In this document: in pieces, positions 49,801 through 61,706 of the stretch
Numbering within the stretch: position 1 is the stretch's first letter
Layout: each line of letters opens with the position of its first letter
From: Antilocapra americana
Taxonomy: Eukaryota; Chordata; Mammalia; Artiodactyla; Antilocapridae
Reading direction: 5' to 3'
Length of the DNA stretch: 64,000 bases
NCBI GenBank assembly: GCA_007570785.1
Contig: ML664174.1
Span: 5,142,828-5,206,827 of the forward strand
Notes under the pieces: model-generated
Database searches by the model: none
Seen by the model: only the letters and a program-made list of their open reading frames with translations
What the model was told of the DNA's origin: nothing
Program-made: the position numbers and the translations under genes

Positions 49801-50085
49801 CTAAAATATCGATGTTCACTCTTGCCTGTTCACTCACCTCCTGTTTAATCACTTCTAATTTACTTTATGCATGGACCTAATATTTCAGGTTCTTATGCAG
49901 CACTGTTCTTTACAGTTTTGGACTTTACTTTCACCACCAGCCACATCCAGATCTGGGCCTCATTTCTGCTTTGGGTCAGCTTCTTTATTCCTTCTGGAGC
50001 TATTTCTCCACTCCTCTCCTATAGCATTTGGGCACCTACTAACCTGAGGGCTTCATCTTTCAGTGTCATATCTTTTTGCCTTGTG
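46884..50085 (-). mobile_element. Near-full-length BovB LINE, antisense, internally duplicated
   Basis: About 3.2 kb, close to a full BovB (RTE clade) element. The 3' tail starts at 46884. Reverse-transcriptase pieces follow (GIPDYLTCLLRNLYAG near 48100). The endonuclease domain lies at 49405-49852 (IQIYAPATNDVEAEGDRFYE; KYTGMGKFNSDNHFIYY). Many stops and frameshifts make it dead. A segment of about 205 bases occurs twice (47337-47541 and 48356-48560). It sits in SLC39A9 intron 2 and is sense with respect to that gene. Confidence 0.9.
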
Positions 50086-50129
50086 AATATAAAATATGTA
50101 AGTGAAAATAGTTGTAAAATATTTCTTCT

Positions 50130-50251
50130 CTTTTTTCTTTTTATGAAGGCTAACCAGCATGTGGGATCTTAGTTCCCTGACCAGGGATCAAACCCACAAC
50201 TCCTGCAGTAAAAGCACAGACTCTTAACCACTGGACCACTAGGGAAGTTCC
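50130..50251 (-). mobile_element. CHR-type SINE, antisense
   Basis: catgtgggatcttagttccc, then caccactagggaagttcc-like complement of the head. Confidence 0.82.
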
Positions 50252-51617
50252 TTAAGAGATTTAATGATGGCTTGGGGCAGGAGAATAATCTGTGATGAAA
50301 AGGTTAAAGAGATCAGAATGCTTATTTTTCAAAAAATAGGTTTATAAAGCACATGTATCTATTTTCAAATGAATCCACAAAATTATTTTGGGCCAAAACA
50401 AGGAAAATAAAGGAAAGCAACCCAACACATAGTAGCTACATTTAACTTTAAAACTATACCTGATATATGGTATATACATTATTATCTCATAAAACTACCA
50501 GCAAAAAAACAACAGTAAAAAACTAAAGCTGAAGCACTTTTTCCCTCTATCCTAGTGTTTCCCAAACTTGTCTAATAAGAATCACTTGACCATTTGTTAA
50601 AATTAGATATACCCAAATATCTTCCCTGGAGATTTTGATTCAATAGTCTAGGTTGGGGGTCAGAAAACTGTACTTTTAAAATGCATCCCTTCCTCAAGAA
50701 ACTTTTATTATCAGACACGTTGTTTAGCAAACAACTACCACCCATAATTCTTAGCACAAAGCCAAGCAAAACAAATTTGAAGTGTCTATTTAATCATAGT
50801 CTGAATGTTTTCTAACACACCAGCATAGTAATTTCCACAGTGGAATGAGCACACCCAGGAAAACTCAAGATGATCCACTAGAACATGAAAGGAAATACTG
50901 ATCTACATACTGTTACCTTAAATCTCATTTTCCAAAATTTTCTATTTAAGGAGTGTGTTTTATAATGGAGAGTATATCAGTGCAATAGCACATGTATTAT
51001 CTTTTTTTCTCAATAGAATATATGATCAAAAAAGAGTGGAAACCACTGCTCTAAGGCTCCTAATTTGTTATTTTTTCCTTCTAAGGCTGACCAATCCTCA
51101 GCCTCTGTCCTATTTTGCACTAACCCCCATGATCCCCGCTTGTTACCACAATGACCATATTCATACCCCAGGCATACAAGCATCATCCCTCTGAATATAG
51201 GACACAGTTTTTTCCCTCTACTAACATCTGAAAAACTATTATGCTGTGACTAGTAAGAAATTTGGAGGGTATTGACCGCTTTATTCTATTCTTAAAGCCA
51301 GCAGACTCTTGGCATCTGAAGAGTCAGCTCACTAATATAATAATATTTGTAGTTTCAGTCAAGTGGGACATTTCATAACAGGTGGGAATCTGATTTTGCT
51401 GAATCACAAATCTGAATCAAGTATGCCTCCCAGCTGATATAAAGGACCAAATCATTTAGCAGATCAATGAACCAAGCTGACTACCCAGCATTTACTCTTC
51501 TATAGCTATACTGTTTTCTGCTTGTTATTAGGGTCAGGAGAGGTCTCTTTAATTTCTTAGTTATCCTTTACTACTGAAGTCCTCATTATCTACAAGGTTT
51601 ATTATAAAGAGTCCTTG
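50252..51617. other. SLC39A9 intron 2, unassigned
   Basis: AT-rich, no repeat family or gene recognised over 1.3 kb. Confidence 0.4.
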
Positions 51618-51950
51618 AGGGGCTTCCCTGGTGGCTCAGTGGTAACAAATCAGCCTGCCAATCAAGAAACATGGGTTCCCTCCCTGATCCAGGAAGATCC
51701 CACATGCCTTGGAGCAACTAAGCCTGTGTGTCACAACTAGTGAGTGTGCTCCAGAGCCTCCGAGCCCACGTGCTGTAGCTACTGAAGCCTGCATGGCCTA
51801 GAGTCCGTGCTCTGCAACGAGAAGCCAGCGCAATAAGAAGCCTGTGCACAGCAAGTAGAGAAAGTCAATACAGCAATGAAGACCCAGCACAGCCATAAAT
51901 AAATGCATAAAATTTAAAAACAAAATGGTTAAAAAATTTTTTTAAAAAAG
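51618..51950 (+). mobile_element. CHR-type SINE, long form
   Basis: Head ggcttccctggtggctcagt, then gtgtgtcacaactagtgagt and gctctgcaacgagaagccag, with an A-rich tail. Confidence 0.8.
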
Positions 51951-52305
51951 AGCCCTTAAATCCAAATGTGTTTCTCTCTCTATATATATATTTTTTAAAT
52001 TAAAGAACACTAAAAATACAATTATTGTCATGTAGGAATTTGGAAGTTTTGCATAGCCATTAAAAAGAATGACTGTCATTCTTAGAAAGCCTGCAATTCA
52101 TGTGTTATTGAAAATAAATCTTAAGTGGCATTCAATTCACAAACTGCAACTGATGTGTTTATTATCAAAGACATCAAAAGATATGCTTTGGCATGTATTC
52201 TATGGCAAATGTGTGAACTGTTCTCAGAAAAAAATATCACCAAGCTTCTCTTTTGAGCCCTCCACATCAATAACACAGCTCAAAGAAGGCCCATCTCTCT
52301 CTCAC

Positions 52306-52414
52306 CCTCAAGAATATCTTCATAAAGTGCGTGTACTCCTTCAGGCACGATGACCGCCAGTGCAGTTCCACAGAGGAGGCCGGCACCCAAAACAGTCACC
52401 AGCTTTAGTCGCTC
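52306..52414 (-). CDS. SLC39A9: SLC39A9 coding exon 2
   Basis: Encodes residues 33-68 and the first base of codon 69, counted with a 32-codon exon 1. It starts [12 protein letters not shown] after an acceptor ending tttccag and ends YEDILE plus one g before the donor gtgaga (phase 1). The core, [20 protein letters not shown], is a hydrophobic segment followed by EGVHALYE, which matches the second membrane helix and its exit in ZIP9. At 109 bases it cannot be skipped without a frameshift. It sits alone, 13.9 kb from the next exon, with a Bov-tA only 150 bases upstream (52565-52779). Identification rests on recognising the ZIP9 protein sequence. Confidence 0.95.
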
Positions 52415-52564
52415 CTGGAAAGAAAACATAAGCTGTTGAAAAGACTGATGACTAAACAGGGGAAAAGTTTCTGAAGTATTTGCAATGAAAACAGTGAGCT
52501 GCTTATTTGTGAGGCCAAAATCTACAATGGCCAGTGAACATGAAAAAGGGTCAGCTTCATCAAA

Positions 52565-52779
52565 GTGTGCTCAGTCCCTTCAGTCGTGTCTGACTCTTTG
52601 TGACCCCATGGACTGTAGCCCACCAGGCTCCTCTGTCCATGGGATTCCCAGGCAAGAATACTGGAGTGGGTTGCCATGCCCTCCTCCAGGGGAGCTTCTG
52701 ACCCAGGGATCAAACCCTGGTCTACTGCTTCGCCTGTGTTGTAGGTGGATTCTTTACTATTGAGCCATCGGGGAAGCCC
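52565..52779 (-). mobile_element. Bov-tA SINE, antisense
   Basis: gtgtgctcagtcccttcagt to gagccatcggggaagccc. Lies 150 bases upstream of SLC39A9 exon 2 and is sense to the gene. Confidence 0.9.
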
Positions 52780-52784
52780 AAGCT

Positions 52785-53140
52785 TCATGAATAATAATGC
52801 CAATTAGAACAAGGAGATATCATTTTTAAGCTTACCAGATTGGCAGCGATACGGGAAAACTTGTCTACTACCCACAATAGGGAGAAGTTAGCATATTCGT
52901 CTTAAACTGGAGGTATTGGGAGCTGCTGCAACCTATCTGGACCCCAATTTGGTAATTTAGATGTAAAGCCTCAAAAATGTGAATTCTTTGATCCAGCAAT
53001 TTCACTTCTAGAAATTTTCCTAAGAAAGAAAGAACTATGCAAAGGCGGCCACTGTACATATTAAGAATGCAAACCTGAAAATAACCTAAATGTCCAAGAA
53101 AGGAGATTAGCTAATAAACTTAAATACTTCATCACAGCAC
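52785..53140 (+). mobile_element. L1-like fragment
   Basis: tttgatccagcaatttcact, then aaaataacctaaatgtccaa, the typical L1/HAL1 3' portion. Confidence 0.55.
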
Positions 53141-53218
53141 CAAGTGAAAAGTGAAAATGTTAGTAGCTCAGCAATTAAAAATTATGACAGAGGTCTACTC
53201 GGATACAGAAAGTAATGA

Positions 53219-53545
53219 CATGATTTCCTGGTGGTCCAGTGGGTAAGAATCCACCTGCCAGTGCAGGGGACATGGGTTTCATCACTGATCTGGTAAGACT
53301 CCATATGCCATGGGGCAACTTAGCCCGTGTGCCACAACTACAGAGCCCACACTCTACAGCCCGTGAGCTGCAACTACTGCAATCCACACGCTTACAGCCT
53401 ATGCTCCGCACCCAGAGCGGCCAACGCAATGAGAAGTCCGTGCCCACAAAGAAAAGCAGCCCCCACTCGCTACAAGAGAAAGCCTGTGCAGCAACGAAGA
53501 TCCAGCACAACCAAAAACAAATAAGTTAATTAATTTTTTTAAAAG
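53219..53545 (+). mobile_element. CHR-type SINE, long form
   Basis: gatttcctggtggtccagtg, then gagcccacactctacagccc and gcagcaacgaagatccagca, with a T/A-rich end. Confidence 0.8.
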
Positions 53546-55169
53546 GCATGATGTACTGCTATGAGGAAAAAGGTGCTGGCAAACAATATATATTGATAAT
53601 CTCATAGTTGTTTTGGAAAGTATACATATAAGCAGAACAAGTGTAAACTAACAATTTTTCTTTATAGTTTATAAACATAATATGTAATATATAATTTATA
53701 ATACATTTATTTATCTGCATTGAGCATGTAGTACTCATACAATGAAAAAACATATTTAGTTTAATACTAAAATGTCCTCTAGTTTAAAAAAAATGCTTGA
53801 TTAAAATTGATATACTAGAACTGTAGATATTTAATGTATACAACTTTATATATTTGGAAGTACACATCTATGAAACCATCATTAGAATCAATGCCATAAA
53901 TAATCTATGGCTTTAATAGACTTAAGTTTTTTCTTTTTAGTCAGATTTCCTTAGGAGACTGTATCCTGACATACAAGATGTAAAAGATTATGTTTCAAAA
54001 CTTCCTGAAGCAGTGACGTACCCTTCTTAGAGTCTTGACAGTATGAAAAATGATCTTTAAAACTACAAGAGGGCATTTATGTTGCTTATGAAAAACTTTT
54101 AATAATTTTACACTATATCACATACTTGGCTTTTCTGCTTTAGTTTCTTTTATGAGGTTAGCAAAAATAACAATGGCTGTATTAGTTCTGAAATACTACT
54201 GAAGTTGCAATTGTGAAGCTGCGGGAATATATACGTATACGTACTGCCTCTAAAGGAAAATGGGTTCTTAGCTGAAAAGCTAGTAGAAATATTACCTGCT
54301 CCTTGTTTGGGAGAAAGAAGGGATCCATATCTATTGTGTCTCTACTGAAAATGGAGGAACTATAGCTGCAATGGCAGCACCAGCTAATACATGCCTGTAG
54401 CAAGAGGGGACTCCCCTTAGCACCTAAGCCAGGTCAGCCCTTCACACATTCAGGATGGCTATTAACGCCTTACAAACTGAGAGGGTTCTGAACGCATCCA
54501 ATGGTTGGGGCATTGGCTTGGGAGGCAGAACTAACTCCATATTCAAATTAGTTAACAAGTCAGCACCTCAACTTTTCTTCTTTAAAATAATATTTCTACA
54601 CATCCTATGAAGATACAGGCGGTAACAGAAGGAGGTTGAAGCATTTTGGGAAAAGGACATCAACAGCTGGTGTTACTATTAATGCTCAATATTGAGCTAT
54701 TCTAAGAGTCTTTGTCTTTTCCAAGTTACTAAACTCACCAAAGCACTGCTAATCACAGCATTCATTTGAGACAAACTGTCAGAGTATGGAGAGCACAAGA
54801 TGGAAAAACAGCTCTGTTCTGTGTAAAAGGTGACATGGTAAATAGTTTTTTCATCAGTCTCTAAACAATTCATAAAAGTCACCTTTGCTTAAAACAATCA
54901 TGAATGTCAAGTTTTACTGCTAAGAAAGGACAAAAATAGGGGTAAAACTGCACTGAACTATCATTTCATTTGAGGGCCTTGGTTTCAGAACTCCACAATT
55001 CAAACTAATGAATAAATTACTAGGAAAGAAGACTGTCCTGTCAGCGTTTAGACTATGCTCTACTCTGGGAAATGAAAATAAAGGATGCCTCAGTTTTGCA
55101 AATTAAGGGAAGATGAGAAGAAAGGAAAGGGATGTACCTAAAGGAGAAAGAGCTAATTGCTTTCAAGAA
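53546..55169. other. SLC39A9 intron 1, mostly unassigned
   Basis: No gene recognised. A weak MIR-like stretch lies at about 54490-54640 (gttggggcattggcttggga). Confidence 0.4.
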
Positions 55170-56560
55170 TTACTTGGGTGGTAGCTCATGTCATACACGA
55201 AAATAAATTTCTGATGGATTAAACACCTAAATATAAAACCTAAAACTCAACGGCTGTTAGAAGAAAATATAGAAAACCTCAGCAATCTTGGAGTTGGCAA
55301 AGATTTCTCAACAGGGACACAAAAAACACAAATTATTTTAAGAGAAAAAAATTCAACATCAGAATTTTAAATGTTTGCTAATCCATTAAGAAAATGAATA
55401 GGCAAGCTACATACTGGAAGAAAGTACATATATCTGTGCTGGAAATATATATATCTGTGGTGGGTGCTATGGTAACAACATCCACTCAGGCCCCTTCAGG
55501 TTGGAGACATCTGTCCCCCCAAGTACTGGCGCTGTTGCCTACTGATGGCTTTCAGCTAAGTCCCTCTGAGATACTGCCCTTGGGCCAAAGGGAACTAACT
55601 AACCTAAAGTTATATTCCCTCCCCCAGAGCAGTCCATATCCAGCGACTAGCCAAACTTGCTGCTGCGCAGATGGAGGAACAAAGCCTCAATTCAGACTAT
55701 CACAGAAGGGCCATCCGGCTTTGGTGCCGTCTGTGGAGTGACCTGAGGCCTCTACTGCAACCAAATTACAGCCCAACTTCTTCATCTGCTTAATCCTGCT
55801 CATGCTCTCATAGGTGTTATTCCCTGGTGGCTCACATGGTGGTCTGCAATACAGGAGACCTGGGTTTGACCCCTGGGTCAGGAAGATCCCCTGGAGAAGG
55901 GAATGATTACTCACTCCAGTATTCTTCCCTGGAGAATTCCAACAACAGAGGAGTCTGATGGGCTACAGTCCATGGAGGTACAAAGAATCGGATATGACTG
56001 GGTAACTAACAGTTATTCCCAAGGATACCTCCCAATAAACTTTCTGTAAATCTTCCTGCAAATCTTCTCAGAGTCTGTATTCTGGGGAACCCAACCTAAC
56101 CCACTAACAAAGCACTTGTATTTGAAGAATAAAGAATGATTATAACTCAGTAAGAGACAAACTCAAAGTTAAAAATTAAAAATAGGTAAAACAGACACTT
56201 CACAAAAGATATATGAATGGCCAGTAAGCCCATGAAAAGATGTTCAGCCTCACTTAGTCATCATCAAAATGCAAACTTATACTACAATGAGATACATCTT
56301 CACACCCACTAGAATGGCTAATATTAAGGAGACCAACAATACTAAATGATGGCAAGGATACAGACCAACTGGAACTCCCATACGTTGTTGGACAGAGCAA
56401 AAAAGGGTACAATCACTTCAGAAAACTGGTAGTCTCTTATAAAATTAAACCACTAATTCCACTTTTAGGTGTTTACCAAGAGAAATGAAAGCATGTCTCC
56501 CCCCAAAACTAGTATAAAAATGCTCATAGATAATAGCCATAAGTTTACCACAGTTTATCC
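55170..56560 (+). mobile_element. L1 fragments flanking an unidentified element
   Basis: L1-like at 55170-55450 (ctgatggattaaacacctaa) and 56110-56560 (atgaatggccagtaagccca; atgagatacatcttcacacc). Between them lies about 650 bases of a different, unidentified repeat-like element (caattcagactatcacagaa; aataaactttctgtaaatct), itself carrying a Bov-tA. Confidence 0.5.
55820..56010 (+). mobile_element. Bov-tA SINE
   Basis: ccctggtggctcacatggtg to gactgggtaactaacag. Flanked by ttattccc on both sides. Confidence 0.88.
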
Positions 56561-56610
56561 ACCCTGTTATTGCTGGACATCTGATTCAGATTATGGCTAA
56601 TGAGATCTGT

Positions 56611-56822
56611 GTTTGTTGTTGTTTAGTCGCAAAGTCGTGTCTGACTCTTTCGCGACCCCATGGACTGTAGCCCACCAGGCTTCTCTGTCCATGGGATTTC
56701 CCAGGGAAGAATACGGGAGTGGGTTGTCATTTCCTTCTCTAGGGAATCTCCCTGACTCAGCGACCGAACTCTGGTCAATCAACACACATAGATTCTTTAC
56801 CACTGAGCCACCAGGGAAGCCC
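56611..56822 (-). mobile_element. Bov-tA SINE with exact target-site duplication
   Basis: Flanked by gagatctgt at 56602-56610 and 56823-56831. Full antisense element with few changes. Confidence 0.92.
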
Positions 56823-57089
56823 GAGATCTGTATTACAATATCATTTTAAAGAGTCAGAAAAAAAAATTTGAGAATTTGGAAAAAAGAGATTTCTGAGGTA
56901 AACCTGAGTAAATCATCTCACTTTGTAATATTTTCTTAAAGGAAAGGCAGTGTGAGCTAAAATTACTGTATTATGTTTTCAGTCTACTTTGAAATTAGAG
57001 TACATACATTTATTTACCAAATGAAATTAAATCTCCTATGCTTAACTTAAGTTTTACAAACCTATGTTTGTTCTTGGAACTCCTTATAC

Positions 57090-57200
57090 CAAAATTTTAA
57101 GTTCTGTGAAGGCAGAAACTTCTGTTTTAATTTACTGCTGAATACTTAGTTTATAGACTAGTATCTTGACATATAAAAGATTCTTCCCTAAACATATACA
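57090..57200 (+). mobile_element. L2 3' end, diverged
   Basis: gttctgtgaaggcagaaact, then a degraded L2 tail near aacagaatgaat. Confidence 0.4.
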
Positions 57201-57930
57201 AACAGAATGAATTAAATACCCAGTATCATGCAAGCACTGGGGACTTGGTACCTGCCATTCAACTGGCCCTTAATATCAACAAATATATGAATGCTCTGGA
57301 ACCTCTTTAGAACACTTGTGCTGGGAAATAGGCCTAACAATGTCCCTTAAAAGTGTAACCATATCTAGAATTTTCAGTGGTTATTTGATTCAGAGTTTAT
57401 CCTTTGGCTCAAGGGGTACTAAAGTACATAAAATAAGGAACCATAATAGGATTCCACCATAGTAAATGTGAGGCAATGCACTCATTTGTCTCATTAATGC
57501 AAATATCTTAAATGACATCTTTTTTTTCCAAAGAGTTCAAGACCTGTTTCAATCTTCAGCACTGTTTCAATCACTATTTAGTCACTGCTTCAATCTTCAC
57601 CAAAGTGATATGAAGATTATTTATTGTACTTAACTTTGATCAGCTTGATAAATGTGTAGCAACTTTCTCACAGCAACCTAATTATAGAGGGACTACTTCT
57701 GATAGAAACAAAAAATCCAATAGTCAAAAAAATAAGCATAACTGCCATGGGTTACAGTTTTCTTTAAAAAATTTTTTAAACTACCTAAATAATTTTAGAC
57801 TCAATTTGATTTATTTCAAGCACTTGAGATGTGGCTCCATGTTATTTGTTATTTAATCTCAGAATAGCGTCATGTCAAAGTCAAAATGTTGACAAGTTCT
57901 CTCCTTTGCTTATGGCAAATCACTGAAAGG
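57201..57930. other. SLC39A9 intron 1, unassigned
   Basis: No gene or repeat recognised. Confidence 0.4.
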
Positions 57931-57942
57931 CTATATTTAAAT

Positions 57943-58155
57943 GAAAGTGAAAGTGAAGTCGCTCAGTTGTGTCCAACTCTTTGTGACCCCATGGACTGCA
58001 GTCTACCAGGATCCTCCGTCCACGGGATTTTCCCGGTAAGAATACTGGAGTGGGTTGCCATTTCCTTCTCCAAGAGATCTTCCCGACCCAAGGATTGAAC
58101 CCTGGTCTCCTGCATTGTAGGCAGATGCTTTACCATCTGAGCCACCAGGGAAGTC
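57943..58155 (-). mobile_element. Bov-tA SINE with perfect 12-base target-site duplication
   Basis: Flanked by ctatatttaaat at 57931-57942 and 58156-58167. Well-preserved consensus sequence from gaaagtgaaagtgaagtcgc to the tRNA-head complement. Probably one of the youngest insertions here. Confidence 0.94.
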
Positions 58156-58167
58156 CTATATTTAAAT

Positions 58168-59763
58168 AAAGAATTACAAATTTCACGTGTGGTTCAAGAT
58201 GAAGCATTCCCAAAGCAATAATATCCGTTGAACAAGTGAAATATTTGCTCAAGAGAGGCATGAACTATGCAATGCCACTTGTCTGGTGTTATCTCATTTT
58301 ACAATTTCACTCTGTAGCTGACTAAGCCAAAACACTGACCAGAACTATTAATTAAAACAGCAGTTTGTACTCGATGCCATTAAGCTATCAGCGTAGTGCA
58401 AGCTTTGAAGTCAGATTAGTTTTCTTGGCAGATAGAAGGTAGTTAAATGGTTTTTCTTTCCTTGCTCACAGAAACAGTCAATAAATTGTTTGGTTCAATT
58501 AAATACATGCCAATAATTTTAAAAGCTTTTAATGCTGAGGATTGTTTATTTCAATCTCCTTTATACAATCATCATGCTGTACTGAAAAACATCAACTACG
58601 GTTTCCTAAAAAATGAAAGATGCATCTCTTGCTATAAGACTGATCCCTTCAAAGCTGCAGGCACTGAAGGGATGAAATATCATGGGGCACAAGGTAACTC
58701 TTGTTGAAGTAACAAAGGCTTTCTCCATATTCTTACAAATAAACCTGCTTCAAGGAGACACTTCCTGACATCAATTTAACTTCTATACGATCTGCTGCTA
58801 AGTGACAGTAACACAGTAACAGGTAATGAAGAAAACTCAAATATGAACTTGATTAAGTCCTGACAACTGAGACAAGATGTCTAAAAGCTTCCTGCCTCTT
58901 TGCCATGGCTCTGTGACACTAAGCAAGTTCGATATCCTTCTCTGGAAGATAGGACTGCCACTACTGCTACTATCATGTAGGCATATGATGTCAGCACACT
59001 TAACACAGAGTAGCTGTCACTAGGATTTGTCTCCGACCTCATCGAGAGCATGCCATAAATGCTTCTAAGCCCCTCCTCCACAAGAATCACAAAACAAAAC
59101 CCAGATACTTGAATGGAAGTTCAAGTGAACAATGCTACATTGTTACCATTATGCCAGTGGCATACAGGTTTCCCTTTCCTAAATTCATTTGCATAGATGT
59201 AATAACAAGTAATACTTCATTGATGCTACTTCCTTTAATCTTGGAAAACAAGACCAACTTGCTTTTCTTTTTGTATGAGTCCTTTCTAAAAATAAAACGA
59301 AATCCCATAAGACTGCTCAACATGACTACAAAAACAAAAACCCACTGATGCATGGGAAAGACCTGAGAAAACACTGACAACAAACATTATTAATATACAA
59401 GAAGTCTGGTTGAATGGAGAAAAAAATACATTTTTCCCTATTAAATCAGCCAAGTTTTAAGAATTAAAAATGATGGTACTCAGTTGTGAAAATACAGTGT
59501 CATTTGCATTTGTTAGAAAAAATACATTAAGAAAACCTGGTAATATAGACCGAAACTCTTCTTGAGGGTATTTATGCTCTTTAATCCTGTCATTCTACCC
59601 CTGAGGAAACAATCTGAAATGTGGTCATAGTGTTAGACACAAAAATATTCATTCAACACTATTATCATTAAACAAACCCCAACAGTGTCATGGCAAAAAC
59701 TTGAAAGTAAATGCATAATATGAATTTCTGTATATAAAATAACTGAATGTAATGAAGACATGG
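58168..59763. other. SLC39A9 intron 1, unassigned
   Basis: No gene or repeat recognised. Short minus-strand frames at 58881-59383 show no domain. Confidence 0.4.
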
Positions 59764-59776
59764 AAAAGTGCCTAGA

Positions 59777-59883
59777 GGGAATCCCCTGGCTGTATAGTGG
59801 TTAGGATTCCATTCTTTAACTGCCCAGGGGCCCCAGTTCAAACCCTGGTTTCCAGGAGCCTCAAGGTGTGGCCAGATGAGGCC
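59777..59883 (+). mobile_element. CHR-type SINE with target-site duplication
   Basis: Short element (ccctggctgtatagtggtta; caaaccctggtttccaggag) between exact 13-base repeats aaaagtgcctaga at 59764-59776 and 59884-59896. Confidence 0.85.
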
Positions 59884-59947
59884 AAAAGTGCCTAGAACAT
59901 GTTTTTAATGATAAAGGAAAAGAATACCAGGTAAAAGAAGGGGGAAG

Positions 59948-59951
<4 letters not shown>

Positions 59952-59987
<36 letters not shown>
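59952..59987. repeat. (AC)n microsatellite
   Basis: Eighteen uninterrupted AC units. Confidence 0.97.
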
Positions 59988-59989
<2 letters not shown>

Positions 59990-60816
59990 CATAATCAACC
60001 ATATTAAAAATGCAATCAAACATGCAAAAAAATGAATAAAAAGAAACAAAAATGTTACTAGTGATTCTCCAGTAATTTATTTTCCTTTTACATGTTATCA
60101 TGTTTTACAAATTTTCCAGTCTCTATTACACAGCTAGGCTTAAATTTTTTTTATTTAGAGGGTATATAAATAGTGGCTTTGAACTTAATAAAGTTTGAGG
60201 CTCTTCCCTTTCAAAGTCACTGTTAAAATCACAGAAGAACTTAACACATAAGTTGATACTGTAGCTATTGTTATTATACTGTGGGATTAGAGAGCACAGG
60301 GCCCTTAATATGCAGATAGAGATGTTTTCCCCTTTACAAAGTGGTTCTAAACAATGGTGGGTTGTAGCAATTTGAAATTTTTTAGGTCCCCCCACTTGAT
60401 GTCATGCTGTGACTTATCTCCTCTACTTGCTGTCCCTCCCCTTCTATTGCCAGTTTGCTCTTTCTACTTCACAGGGAGCTTAGGAATCAGACAGTCCAGC
60501 CCAGAGGTTTGAGACTGGCAGCTCATAAACATAGGTTTTTTGACCCACACAGAGATGTAATATTTGAATTAGCATCCAAAGTATAAAGTTTAGAAGATTC
60601 AATATTTCCAACTTCTGAAAAGCAAGAAGATTTGGTAATGTCAGGACTGGTATCATTAAACAGTACCTGTTCTTCTGTGCCACGGCTGACCACAGTTCCC
60701 ATGACTCCCTGAGAACCCCAGGCAGTTGCCACATATTGTGACACGTGGACCATTTTATCTCACTCCAGGCCTGATTTACTGTTCAGTCTCAGTACTTATA
60801 TGATGTTATGACCCAT

Positions 60817-61021
60817 CATGTGTTCATGCTCAGTTGTGTCTGACTCTGCAACTCTATGGACTGTAGCCCATCAGGCTCCTATGTTTATGGGACTTCCTAG
60901 GCAAGAATACTGGAGTGGATTGTCATTTCCTCCCCCAGGGGATCTTTCTGACCCCTGCAATGAACCTCAGTCTCCTGCATAGGCAGGTGGATTCTTTACC
61001 ACTGAGTCACGTGGGAAGCCC
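60817..61021 (-). mobile_element. Bov-tA SINE with target-site duplication
   Basis: Flanked by ttatgacccat at 60806-60816 and 61022-61032. Antisense, full length. Confidence 0.92.
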
Positions 61022-61327
61022 TTATGACCCATTACCTTAGCTGTATTAGTCAGGGTTCAATTAAGAAATGGAAAACGTAAAGTAATTTGAACCAGAAAAG
61101 TTTAACAAAAAGAGTAACTATAATAGGCGATTAGGGTAATGAGAAATTAGCTGGTAAGAAAGAACTCTGAAGAACATAACTGTAGCTACAAGAAGCAGTG
61201 ACTACCCTAGGACCAAAACAAGAGTTGCTCAAAGAAGTCTTATAAGGGCTGAGATCCAAACTCTGCAAGAAAGCACATGGCTGGGACTCAGAGAACAGCA
61301 GTAAAAGGTTCTGGGACCAATTACGAA

Positions 61328-61338
61328 GTGTGTGTTTG

Positions 61339-61374
<36 letters not shown>

Positions 61375-61386
61375 TGTGTGTGTGTG
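61328..61386. repeat. Interrupted (GT)n microsatellite with TTT breaks
   Basis: GT runs broken by TTT at 61335-61337, 61353-61355 and 61373-61375. The breaks are 18 and 20 bases apart, suggesting a duplicated higher-order unit. Confidence 0.93.
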
Positions 61387-61706
61387 GTGGTAGGGTTTCC
61401 CCAGACCAGGCAATGCTCAGACACAAGGAGGGTGTCCCACAATTCAATTCAATTCTAACACTATCTACTCAGAAATAGCATGAGGTTATACAAGTGGCAT
61501 CTGCCACTTCAGATGCCAGTTCCAAGTCCAGGTTATTCCCTGTGCTTCTAACTAACCAGCTTAGTTCCTTGGGTTTAATTAATTGGCTAGAGCAGCTCAG
61601 AGGACTCAGAAAAACATTTTACCTCCTAGATTACCTGTTTATTATAAAATAATATAATCAAGAATAGCCAGAAGAGATTCACAGGTAAGGTACGGGAAAA
61701 TGCATC

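Larger units (their letters stand above)
23540..52414 (-). other. SLC39A9: SLC39A9 (ZIP9) locus, exon 1 missing from the window
   Basis: Multi-pass ZIP-family (SLC39) transporter that moves zinc into the cytosol. From family knowledge, ZIP9 acts at the trans-Golgi and plasma membrane and has also been reported as a membrane androgen receptor. Six coding exons were read on the minus strand: 52306-52414, 38201-38398, 31027-31095, 29844-29929, 29222-29356 and 27294-27524. Their lengths (109, 198, 69, 86, 135, 231) sum to 828 bases with consistent phases. With a 32-codon exon 1 this gives the family's usual 307 residues. No frameshift or internal stop is seen, so this is an intact gene and not a retrocopy. 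Introns, in order of transcription after exon 2, are about 13.9, 7.1, 1.1, 0.5 and 1.7 kb. Exon 1 and the promoter were searched for between 52415 and 64000 and not found. PLEKHD1 follows downstream on the same strand. Confidence 0.95.
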
